Shown in pieces: positions 36,698-43,646 of a stretch of DNA of 64,000 bases. Below the pieces are notes generated by a model. That model ran no database searches. It saw only the letters and a program-made list of their open reading frames with translations, and was not told where the DNA came from. This DNA comes from Psychrobacter sp. JCM 18900 (GTDB lineage Bacteria > Pseudomonadota > Gammaproteobacteria > Pseudomonadales > Moraxellaceae): assembly GCF_904846625.1 (NCBI RefSeq), contig NZ_CAJHBL010000002.1:372001-436000 (forward strand), given 5' to 3'. A program made the position numbers and the translations under genes. The stretch's first letter is position 1, and the number at the start of each line of letters is the position of its first letter.

Positions 36698-37240
36698 TTA
36701 ACCGTGCATACCACGGATAGGGTAGTTGTTTTCTGGATTTCTAACAAAAGCCAAACCGTTTGCCAAGGCTTCAAGATCTGGTCTAGAGAATGGTGCGTTC
36801 GAGATATCAACGATATGCACTTTTCCTTCAGCATTGATAACGAACACAGCAGGCTCAGCGAAAGGATGATCAGTTTCTTTTTCTGAACGTGGGTCAGAGA
36901 TGTATAGACCTAGCGTGTTCATCTGCTCGATAGTCAAACCATAAGCCATAGGGAAGCTGACATCTATTTGATCTAGATGACCTTCTAACTGCTCTTTGCT
37001 ATCTGCAGATACTGCGATGATATCGACGCCGACGTCATAGAAAGATTGTTTTACTGTCTCTAAGGTATTTAAGTATTTTGTGCAAATTGGGCAGTGCTTA
37101 CCACGGTACACAACGACCAGTTTCCAGTCATGACCGTTTTCGGGTTTGCCTAATGAAGTCATTTCACCGTTTAATACTTGTACTTCCATTTCAGGAAACG
37201 TTGTGCCGGCTTGAATTTTTTGAGCATAATCTGTTGACAT
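36698..37240 (-). CDS. Peroxiredoxin-like (AhpC/TSA superfamily) protein
   Basis: A 180-residue thioredoxin-fold protein. The redox motif is YRGKHCPICTKYL near residue 51, giving a CPIC pair rather than the classical PxxxTxxC of AhpC, and SFPMAYGLT follows. This matches the peroxiredoxin-like group with CxxC. It probably reduces peroxides or protein disulfides in the cytoplasm. It is monocistronic. A 176-bp MITE lies between it and the GST gene upstream. Confidence 0.83.
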   Translation of the reverse strand: MSTDYAQKIQAGTTFPEMEVQVLNGEMTSLGKPENGHDWKLVVVYRGKHCPICTKYLNTLETVKQSFYDVGVDIIAVSADSKEQLEGHLDQIDVSFPMAYGLTIEQMNTLGLYISDPRSEKETDHPFAEPAVFVINAEGKVHIVDISNAPFSRPDLEALANGLAFVRNPENNYPIRGMHG

Positions 37241-37599
37241 AGTTCTTATCCTTTTTAATAGTATTTTTATGGTTGGTTGGTATTTAACAGCCTTACATTA
37301 GCAGTCTTAAGTGCAAAAGTATTGGATGTTTACAGTAGTCCCAAGTAGTAATAGGAAAAGTTAACATTACCTTTAAAATCGATTAATAAGACTACTTAGG
37401 TAAGCTAGGGCGTGTCCTCATTTTAAAAATGGTGATAAAAATGAGATAAATTGCAGTCAAACAAGAAAAATAGCGCAGATAATATCGAGATATTAGTCAG
37501 CTATTTGACGCCGTTTGGCAAGATTTAGCCATTTTTAACCCATTTAGATGACTATCGATTGAATTGAGGACACGCCCTAGTAAGTCATAGACGAAGCGT
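37241..37599. other. Intergenic region occupied mainly by a MITE
   Basis: The peroxiredoxin promoter must lie in 37241-37404; no TTGA-N8-TCAA site is present there. The MITE fills 37405-37580 and ends 19 bases from the GST stop codon. Confidence 0.6.
37405..37580 (-). mobile_element. MITE-like element, full-length copy 2 (176 bp)
   Basis: The ends CTAGGGCGTGTCCTCA and TGAGGACACGCCCTAG form perfect inverted termini flanked by CTAG. Its reverse complement aligns along its length with 5090-5265, with scattered substitutions and no length change. No ORF is present. The termini are more intact than in copy 1. Confidence 0.85.
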
Positions 37600-38487
37600 C
37601 TATTTTTTTGCTTCTTCAGTTGTCTGAGCGTCTAATTTATCTTGAGTTTTTAACTCAAAATCTGAAGCATCATGACGTTCGTGTAATTGCTCAGCAGGTT
37701 CACCCCAAGTGCGATTCACCTTGCGACCACGTTGCACAGCAGGACGTTCTAAAATCTCAGTTGCCCAGCGACGCACATTTGGATAGCTCTCAACTTGTAA
37801 AAACTCTCCTGCATTATATGCTTCGCCTAGTATTAAGTTGCCATACCAAGGCCAAGTGGCGATATCTGCAATCGTATACTCATCGCCACCTAGATAGCGA
37901 TTTTCTGCAAGCTCACGTTCTAGTACATCTAATTGGCGTTTTACTTCCATCGTAAATCGATTGATAGGGTACTCAAACTTTTCTGGTGCATAAAAGTAGA
38001 AATGTCCAAAACCGCCACCCAAGTAAGGAGCAGAGCCTTGTAACCAGAAGAGCCAATTCATCACTTCAGTGCGTGCTGCTGCATCTTTAGGCAGTAGTTT
38101 TCCGAATTTTTCGGCCAGATAAAATAAAATAGCGCCACTCTCAAACACACGACTACCAGTCTCTGTATCTAAAAGCACAGGAATTTTTGAGTTTGGATTT
38201 AGCTCAACGAAACCTGATGAGAACTGTCCGCCTTCACCAATTTGAATCAGGTGCGCGTCGTACTCAGCTTCTGTCACACCTAACGCCAACAACTCTTCGA
38301 CCATAATGGTGACTTTTTGGCCGTTAGGGGTGCCCATTGAGTAGATCTGCAACGGATGTTTGCCGCGAGGTAGTTCTGCTTCATGCGTTGGGCCAGCGAT
38401 AGGGCGGTTGACGCTTGCCCACTTACCGCCGCTTTCTGCATCCCATGTCCAGACGCTAGGTGGCTCGTAATGATTAGTGTTTGACAT
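37600..38487 (-). CDS. yghU: Glutathione transferase, YghU-like (Nu class)
   Basis: A 295-residue GST. The long N-terminal lead (YEPPSVWTWDAESGGKWASVNRPIAGPTHEAELPRGKHPLQIYSMGTPNGQKVTIMVEELL) is typical of YghU, a disulfide-bond reductase that binds glutathione without the usual catalytic serine or tyrosine. ESGAILFYLAEKFG and DEYTIADIATWPWYG mark the GST folds. It is third and last in a minus-strand group behind the AhpD-like and FrnE-like genes, so it should follow the operators at 39971-40077. Its likely role is thiol/disulfide detoxification. Confidence 0.88.
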   Translation of the reverse strand: MSNTNHYEPPSVWTWDAESGGKWASVNRPIAGPTHEAELPRGKHPLQIYSMGTPNGQKVTIMVEELLALGVTEAEYDAHLIQIGEGGQFSSGFVELNPNSKIPVLLDTETGSRVFESGAILFYLAEKFGKLLPKDAAARTEVMNWLFWLQGSAPYLGGGFGHFYFYAPEKFEYPINRFTMEVKRQLDVLERELAENRYLGGDEYTIADIATWPWYGNLILGEAYNAGEFLQVESYPNVRRWATEILERPAVQRGRKVNRTWGEPAEQLHERHDASDFELKTQDKLDAQTTEEAKK

Positions 38488-38557
38488 AATGATGATACCT
38501 TTTTATATACTGTGCTCAGTAGGGTGTAATTGGTAAATCAGATCCAGTTTATTGTTT

Positions 38558-39211
38558 TTATTCTGGCATGTCTGCTAGTTGCTTTAAGATGTTTTTGTAG
38601 TTTTCTACACCTTGTGCGCCGCTCACCAGATGCCGACCATTAAAGATAACGGATGGTACGCTTTGAACACCTTGCTGCTTTGAATGCTGTACGGCTTCAC
38701 GTATCACATTGGCAAAGCGTTGATCTGCGATAACGGCAAGCGCCTCAACACGATCGAGCCCAATATCTGCTGCGACGTCTGCCAGTACGGTACTATCAGC
38801 CACGTTTTTATTATCAACGAAATGCGCAACGAACAATGCTTGTTTTAGGTCGTGCATACGTCCTTTCTGATCAGCCCAATGCAGTAACTGATGCGCATTA
38901 AAAGTATTGTAAGTACGAAAATCATCGGTAAACTGAAAATTAAATCCAGCTTCTGCACCTGCTGCTGTCATTCTAGCTCGACTCTCTTTAACGTCCTCAG
39001 CAGTCGTACCGTACTTCTCCATAATATGCTCACGATAGTTTCGTCCTTCGTGCGGCGTATTAGGATTTAACTCAAATGGATGCCAATGAATCTCGTGAGG
39101 CGTGTTGGTTTGTTTTAGTGCCTCGGCCAGTTGACTATAGCCGATAGCGCACCAAGGGCATACAACGTCTGACACGATATCTATTTGTAAGGGTTTTTTT
39201 GCCTGTTCCAT
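38558..39211 (-). CDS. DsbA-family oxidoreductase, FrnE-like
   Basis: A 217-residue thioredoxin-fold protein without signal peptide. The active site is VVCPWCAIGYSQL. An all-helical insert follows (TAAGAEAGFNFQFTDDFRTYNTFNAHQLLHWA), and the cis-Pro region is GVQSVPSVIFNGRH. This matches cytosolic FrnE-type DsbA proteins, related to 2-hydroxychromene-2-carboxylate isomerases. ATG 39211 is chosen because GAGAG lies just upstream; a longer 26-codon extension is not typical. It is middle gene of the AhpD-FrnE-GST group, 110 bases after the AhpD-like stop. Confidence 0.83.
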   Translation of the reverse strand: MEQAKKPLQIDIVSDVVCPWCAIGYSQLAEALKQTNTPHEIHWHPFELNPNTPHEGRNYREHIMEKYGTTAEDVKESRARMTAAGAEAGFNFQFTDDFRTYNTFNAHQLLHWADQKGRMHDLKQALFVAHFVDNKNVADSTVLADVAADIGLDRVEALAVIADQRFANVIREAVQHSKQQGVQSVPSVIFNGRHLVSGAQGVENYKNILKQLADMPE

Positions 39212-39321
39212 AAGATCTCTCATTAGCGATAAATTAAAATGAAAAACTGCTGCCCGAAGATGTTTCGAACAACAGTATGAAAACATCAAATGGACTGTGT
39301 CAGCGTTAGACGAAAAACGTA

Positions 39322-39876
39322 TTAGTCAGCTTTGTGCCATTCAAATTTCTGGAATGGTTTGTCGACTGGGGTATTAGCTAGGTGGTTCGTGTAGTTGCTC
39401 ATGACTTTTTGAGCAGCACCAAGAATAACCTCAAGAATCTGACGCTTAGTGTAGCCAGCATCTAAAAATGCTTGAACCGCGCTGTCATCAACGTTACCAC
39501 GATTACGTACGACAGAAAGTGTAAAGTCACGTAGTGCTTCTAGACGTGCAGTTGGTAGTGGCGTCTCATCACGTAATGCATCCGTGATAGCGTCATCTAC
39601 TTTCATGCTTTTAGCGATACCAGTATGCGCAGGTACACAGTAATGGCAAGCATGTTCAACATTGATAGTTTGCCATACAACAGTCGTTTCTTCATCATCA
39701 AAGCTACTGTCTAAAAACAGTTGATGTAGCTGTTGGTAGCCTTCTAGCAAGCCAGGCGCTTCAGCCATCACGGCGTGTAGGTTAGGTACCATGCCAAATG
39801 CTTTGATAGAAGAATCAAGTAAGTCTTTGCTTTCTGCTGGGGCTGTGTCTTTATCGTGTAGAGTAAATTCGGTCAT
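39322..39876 (-). CDS. Carboxymuconolactone decarboxylase/AhpD-like alkylhydroperoxidase
   Basis: A 184-residue all-helical protein. The AhpD active-site pattern is present: VEHACHYCVPAHTGIAKSM, with a CxxC pair and histidine. Family members reduce hydroperoxides with thiols; others act on ring lactones, but the CxxC favours redox chemistry. It is first gene of a minus-strand group and is preceded by three TTGA-N8-TCAA palindromes, one of which overlaps a good promoter (TTGAGC-17-TATAGT). Confidence 0.85.
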   Translation of the reverse strand: MTEFTLHDKDTAPAESKDLLDSSIKAFGMVPNLHAVMAEAPGLLEGYQQLHQLFLDSSFDDEETTVVWQTINVEHACHYCVPAHTGIAKSMKVDDAITDALRDETPLPTARLEALRDFTLSVVRNRGNVDDSAVQAFLDAGYTKRQILEVILGAAQKVMSNYTNHLANTPVDKPFQKFEWHKAD

Positions 39877-39970
39877 AACATAATTCCTAATAATAGGTTT
39901 GAGATTTAGTGTGTTTTAGAGTTTTCATGCTCGCTTAAAAGCAGTCGCTGATTTACATTTAATTATTGGC

Positions 39971-39986
39971 TTGAGTAGTTACTCAA
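39971..39986 (-). promoter_or_regulatory. TTGA-N8-TCAA operator, proximal site of the AhpD-like operon
   Basis: TTGAGTAGTTACTCAA. It lies 95 bases before the start codon, downstream of the main promoter, where a bound repressor would act as a roadblock. As a -35 it would give only a poor -10 (ATTAAA). Confidence 0.6.
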
Positions 39987-40025
39987 AATTAGCAACTTTG
40001 CTTAGTAAGCGAGTCAATAGAGACT

Positions 40026-40054
40026 ACTATAAATGATATTGAGCAATCGCTCAA
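40026..40054 (-). promoter_or_regulatory. Promoter of the AhpD-like operon with overlapping operator
   Basis: The palindrome TTGAGCAATCGCTCAA spans 40039-40054. Reading toward the gene, its outer half is the -35 TTGAGC. A 17-base spacer leads to -10 TATAGT (40031 down to 40026). Repressor binding would directly occlude RNA polymerase. Confidence 0.72.
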
Positions 40055-40061
40055 TAATTAT

Positions 40062-40077
40062 TTGAGTAATCGTTCAA
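40062..40077 (-). promoter_or_regulatory. TTGA-N8-TCAA operator, distal site of the AhpD-like operon
   Basis: TTGAGTAATCGTTCAA. Its centre is 23 bases from the centre of the neighbouring palindrome, about two helical turns, which would suit cooperative binding of two dimers. Confidence 0.62.
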
Positions 40078-40268
40078 GTAAATTGTAATGGATCAATTAC
40101 ATTCCTCTGATTAATTCATATTATTCTATTAATATCAGTATCTTAAGAAGGTAACACTGTGTAAGTAATAAGAGAAAATAACGGTAAAAAAGTGATTGTT
40201 AGCGTTAATAACGTTATTTTCCCTAGTATTACGGACAAAGCTTATTGAAATGATTGAGTGAAACAAAA

Positions 40269-40559
40269 TTAATTAACTTCTGTCATCTCATGCAGCACGA
40301 ATGATTCAACTGCGCCTTCTGTTGCGGCAGAGAAGTCTTTTAGATGTTGGTTTTCCATATGGATTTGCCATAGCTCGCGGGTGGCCCAGCTTTCATGAAA
40401 CATAAAGTGAGAGGGTTTTTCATTATCTTGGAACAAATCATAACGAATACAGCCTTCTTCACTGCGGGTAGCTGGTATGAGTTTTTCGAGCTCAGCTTTT
40501 ACGAGAGTGATGCTATCGTCCTTTGCTGTTATATGGGCGATGACGGTCAATGTAGTCAT
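40269..40559 (-). CDS. Antibiotic biosynthesis monooxygenase (ABM) domain protein, quinol monooxygenase-like
   Basis: A 96-residue dimeric ferredoxin-like protein. MTTLTVIAHITAKDDSITLVKAELEKLIPATRSEEGCIRYDLFQD is the ABM signature, close to YgiN-type quinol monooxygenases. Such proteins may oxidise quinols without a cofactor. It is transcribed divergently from the GST at 40847 and shares with it the operator at 40682. From its side the promoter reads ATGAAC-17-TATATA. Confidence 0.85.
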   Translation of the reverse strand: MTTLTVIAHITAKDDSITLVKAELEKLIPATRSEEGCIRYDLFQDNEKPSHFMFHESWATRELWQIHMENQHLKDFSAATEGAVESFVLHEMTEVN

Positions 40560-40681
40560 TTCTAATCCTTTGAATTGGTGTGATGGTTAGATGAGTTTTG
40601 AGGGTGACTGTTAGTAAAAAAGTCTATATAAGAACAGAGTTATATCGACACTGTGTTTATTATATCAATATATAACATTAC

Positions 40682-40720
40682 TTGAACGACCGTTCATTTG
40701 TGGTTATAGTGTATATCAGA
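40682..40720 (+). promoter_or_regulatory. Divergent promoter/operator between ABM and GST genes
   Basis: The palindrome TTGAACGACCGTTCAT (40682-40697, last base deviating) supplies the + strand -35 TTGAAC, with 17 bases to TATAGT for the GST. On the minus strand the other half supplies ATGAAC, with 17 bases to TATATA for the ABM gene. One site thus covers both -35 boxes. Confidence 0.7.
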
Positions 40721-40846
40721 CAATAAAAATGTGCTTCAAATTTCGACGTCTATTTTTGTTATCTCATTACAGCTTTTATAGTCATTAGTATAGTCATTAG
40801 ATTTGATAGTCATCAGACGACTGTCTTCATATAATAGGATAAAGTT

Positions 40847-41527
40847 ATGCTTAAATTTTATTTTCATCAAACGCCAAACCCAATGAAAGTAGCATTATTT
40901 CTTGAAGAAACTGGGCTGCCTTATGAACTTGTTGCAGTAGATACCCTAAAAGGTGAGCAGCATACATCTGAATACCGTGCTATCAACCCAAATGGCAAAA
41001 CACCTGCCCTAGAAGATGACGGCAAACGCGTGTTTGATTCTACGGCAATCTTGATGTATCTTTCTGAAAAAACAGGCAAGCTGGCAGGACAACCAGAAGA
41101 TCGTAGCGAGATGCTGTCGTGGCTAATGTTTGTGGCATCTGGATTGGGCCCTTTTTCTGGTCAATCTGTTCACTTTAGACATAAAGCGCCAGAGAAAATC
41201 CCGTATGCGATTAATCGCTACCTTCGTGAGGCCGAGCGTCATTATGAAGTGCTAGATACGCATCTAGAAGGCCGTGAATATATGGTTGGTGATAGTTACT
41301 CAATCGCTGATATTTCTACTTGGGGCTGGATTGATAAGGCGACTGTCGTGCTAGGCGAAGACGGCTTGGATAACTATCCGAATCTAAAGCGCTGGTTTGA
41401 TAGTATTAATGCTCGTCCAGCGGTACAAAAAACCCGTGACATTCCTAAAGGTATTGATTTCAAAACTGAGTTTGATGACGTTGCTGCACGCGCGCTTTAT
41501 CCGCAGAACTTTGATAAAAACAGTTAA
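40847..41527 (+). CDS. Glutathione S-transferase
   Basis: A 226-residue cytosolic GST. The thioredoxin-like domain opens MLKFYFHQTPNPMKVALFLEETGLPYELVAVDT, and INPNGKTPALED and DSTAILMYLSEKTG follow. The helical domain contains GDSYSIADISTWGWID. AGGATAA precedes the ATG. It is divergent from the ABM gene under a shared operator, and its likely role is conjugation or reduction of electrophiles. The TetR-2 gene follows 139 bases on. Confidence 0.88.
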   Translation: MLKFYFHQTPNPMKVALFLEETGLPYELVAVDTLKGEQHTSEYRAINPNGKTPALEDDGKRVFDSTAILMYLSEKTGKLAGQPEDRSEMLSWLMFVASGLGPFSGQSVHFRHKAPEKIPYAINRYLREAERHYEVLDTHLEGREYMVGDSYSIADISTWGWIDKATVVLGEDGLDNYPNLKRWFDSINARPAVQKTRDIPKGIDFKTEFDDVAARALYPQNFDKNS

Positions 41528-41622
41528 TCGATAAAAATAGTTAATCGAAGCAAAGAGACTTAATAAGTCTTATAATATAAAAAGTGATTAAAACCAGTAA
41601 CTAAGGTTGATTCTACAAACTT

Positions 41623-41646
41623 TGCCTTAAAATAGATTTTAAGGCA
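41623..41646 (+). promoter_or_regulatory. Perfect inverted repeat in front of tetR-2
   Basis: TGCCTTAAAA-TAGA-TTTTAAGGCA has ten-base perfect arms and ends 20 bases before the TetR-2 start. It differs from the TTGA-N8-TCAA site. It may be a separate operator or an mRNA hairpin close to the ribosome site. Confidence 0.6.
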
Positions 41647-41666
41647 GAGATATTAAGGTGAAAATT

Positions 41667-42251
41667 ATGAGTGCTCCGATAAAGTTCAATCGTGAGGATG
41701 TGATCGAAAAAGCAAAAAATCTCTATTGGGAGAAAGGCTATCACGCGACATCAATGCGCAATTTGCAAGATGTGGTGAATATGCATCCAGGTAGTATTTA
41801 TGCAGCTTTTGGTAGTAAAGATAAACTATTTACAGAGTCACTGAATCGCTATGCTGCAGATGGTGCCAAGAGATTGGCCGACTGTATTGAGCAAAAAGAC
41901 ACAGTGTTAGATGGCTTAAAACATTTTATCCATACGGTGATTGTCTGTAATAGTGCTACTGCGCCTAGTGGTATGTGCATGATCGTCAAGACAGTCGCTG
42001 AGCTTACTCAAAACGATAGTCCAGATTTGCTCGCACATGCAACGAATATCTTAGAAGGTATAGAGGCGTCATTTGCTGTGCTCTTTGGACAAGCCATTGA
42101 TAGCGGTGAGATTAGCGCAGAAAAAGACCCAGTTGAGCTGGCGCGTTATTTCCAAATTCAAATTATAGGTCTCAGGACTTATGCGCAGGTCACTAACGAC
42201 AATGATGCAGTAGAGAAGTATATCGATGATATTTTTAAAAATATCGTATAG
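41667..42251 (+). CDS. TetR/AcrR family repressor (TetR-2)
   Basis: A 194-residue regulator paralogous to TetR-1. The HTH is NREDVIEKAKNLYWEKGYHATSMRNLQDVVNMHPGSIYAAFGSKDKLFTESL, with the same PGSIYAAFG recognition helix. The conserved cysteine lies in PSGMCMIVKTVAEL. ATG 41667, with AAGG 9 bases before, is preferred over GTG 41658. It sits inside the detoxification block and is a strong candidate to bind the TTGA-N8-TCAA sites that surround it. Confidence 0.87.
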   Translation: MSAPIKFNREDVIEKAKNLYWEKGYHATSMRNLQDVVNMHPGSIYAAFGSKDKLFTESLNRYAADGAKRLADCIEQKDTVLDGLKHFIHTVIVCNSATAPSGMCMIVKTVAELTQNDSPDLLAHATNILEGIEASFAVLFGQAIDSGEISAEKDPVELARYFQIQIIGLRTYAQVTNDNDAVEKYIDDIFKNIV

Positions 42252-42420
42252 TAAAGTTGTATAAAAAGCGGATTTTTTAGCGTCGATCACGCCGTTGCTT
42301 TTTATAAGGTGCTGTTTTATAAGACACTACTTAATAAAATACAATTTGATTAAATGCTAATGATTTGGTTTTGACAGCTCGCGCATTTTGTCGTTGACCA
42401 ATCATTATAGTATTACTAAA

Positions 42421-42454
42421 AACCCTGATTGCTAGTACATTAGCAATCAGGGTT
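42421..42454. terminator. Bidirectional terminator between tetR-2 and dehalogenase
   Basis: A perfect 14-bp stem, AACCCTGATTGCTA/TAGCAATCAGGGTT with a six-base loop, is flanked by A-run and TT. It lies between two convergent genes and can serve both. Confidence 0.88.
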
Positions 42455-42466
42455 TTCTGTTATCTA

Positions 42467-43384
42467 TTACTGTGCTTTCGGATTGTCATTGATGAACTTC
42501 AGCAGAAGCTCAGCCAACGTTTCGCCTTGGTCTTCTTGCAGGAAATGACCGCCATTAGTGATAGTCGTATGATTTTGACCTTTGGTACCCGGAATTAGCT
42601 TTTGCATGATGCGATCGCCGCCACCAGTTACGGGGTCGGAATCACTAAACAGTGTGATAAATGGCTTGTTCCATTTGCTTAGCACGCCCCAAGCTGCACG
42701 GTTGTTTTCTGAAGCAGGATCATCTGGTGTCGTGGGCACTAGGATAGGAAACTGTCTGGCGCCTTCTTTATAGGACTCATCAGGGAAGGGTGCATCGTAA
42801 GCATCCAGTACGGCTTGAGACAATGTTGTTGTGGTACCGCTTTTGATGGTGCCTGCTACATTGAACTGCGGCGTCTCCTGAGAGAACTTCTGCCACTTGC
42901 GAAAACCTTCACCAGGATCGTGATCCCCAGTCGGTAGCATCGTATTGCCTGCTGCGACGCGCTCAAATTTATCAGGATGCGCTGCTACTAAACGTAGGCC
43001 GATCAAGCCGCCCCAATCTTGACAAAACAGCGTAATATTTTTTAAATCCAATTGATCAAGCACCGATTGCATCCAATCGACATGGCGCTGATAAGTGTAG
43101 TCAGTACGTGATGCAGGTTTGTCTGAACGTCCAAACCCAGGAAGGTCTGGCGCGATAACGCGGTGTCCTGCTGCTGTTAGTATTGGAATGACTTTGCGGT
43201 ACAGGTAAGACCAAGAAGGCTCACCATGTAATAACAAGATAGGGTCGGCGTCGCTTGGACCTTCATCAAGGTAGTGTACGCGTAGCTCGCCACCTTCTGT
43301 ATCATCGACCATCAAATAGTTCGGTTCAAAATCGTAATCTTGCAAGTTAGCAAAATACGAATCAGGCGTCCTAAGTTTTTTCAT
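42467..43384 (-). CDS. Haloalkane dehalogenase (DpcA/DhmA-like, subfamily I)
   Basis: A 305-residue alpha/beta hydrolase that hydrolyses carbon-halogen bonds to alcohol and halide. The oxyanion block HGEPSW (53-58), nucleophile Asp123 in FCQDWGG with halide-binding Trp124, acid Asp250 in SDSDP and base His280 in NGGHFLQED are all present, the arrangement of HLD-I enzymes. It closely resembles the cold-active enzyme known from Psychrobacter, which supports the genus assignment. It is monocistronic between terminator and promoter. The promoter TTGAAC-17-TATAGT overlaps the regulon palindrome at 43520. Confidence 0.92.
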   Translation of the reverse strand: MKKLRTPDSYFANLQDYDFEPNYLMVDDTEGGELRVHYLDEGPSDADPILLLHGEPSWSYLYRKVIPILTAAGHRVIAPDLPGFGRSDKPASRTDYTYQRHVDWMQSVLDQLDLKNITLFCQDWGGLIGLRLVAAHPDKFERVAAGNTMLPTGDHDPGEGFRKWQKFSQETPQFNVAGTIKSGTTTTLSQAVLDAYDAPFPDESYKEGARQFPILVPTTPDDPASENNRAAWGVLSKWNKPFITLFSDSDPVTGGGDRIMQKLIPGTKGQNHTTITNGGHFLQEDQGETLAELLLKFINDNPKAQ

Positions 43385-43509
43385 ATATCATCCTTGGTTT
43401 AGAAAAATAACAGTGCATTCTGGCACTGGTGTTAGATAGTCTATTAGAGGTGAGTCTCTAAGTGCTACTCGACTATCACTGGTAATGCTAGTGATAAGGC
43501 TATCTAACT

Positions 43510-43535
43510 ATAGTTTATATTGATTAAACGTTCAA
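43510..43535 (-). promoter_or_regulatory. Promoter/operator of the haloalkane dehalogenase
   Basis: The palindrome TTGATTAAACGTTCAA (43520-43535). On the minus strand -35 TTGAAC, a 17-base spacer and -10 TATAGT (reading through about 43507) precede the gene by roughly 120 bases. The layout is the same as at the AhpD-like operon and the GST. Confidence 0.7.
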
Positions 43536-43646
43536 AATGAAAACTATACCCTACATGCATTCGTTGCTGCAAACATTAATAGTGGATGCGCCAGTAGCAT
43601 CCACTATATATAGGATAGGTTTTGAGTTTCATTTTATAAGGCTAAA

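Larger units (their letters stand above)
39877..40268 (-). promoter_or_regulatory. Regulatory region of the AhpD-like operon
   Basis: A 392-base gap holding three copies of the 16-bp palindrome (39971, 40039, 40062) within 107 bases. The part from about 40080 to 40268, up to the stop of the monooxygenase gene, is AT-rich with no feature recognised. Confidence 0.65.

Noticed and set aside
36698..37240. Inclusion of the peroxiredoxin in the TTGA-N8-TCAA regulon
   Set aside because: No copy of the palindrome is found in its upstream gap, and a MITE separates it from the regulon operon.
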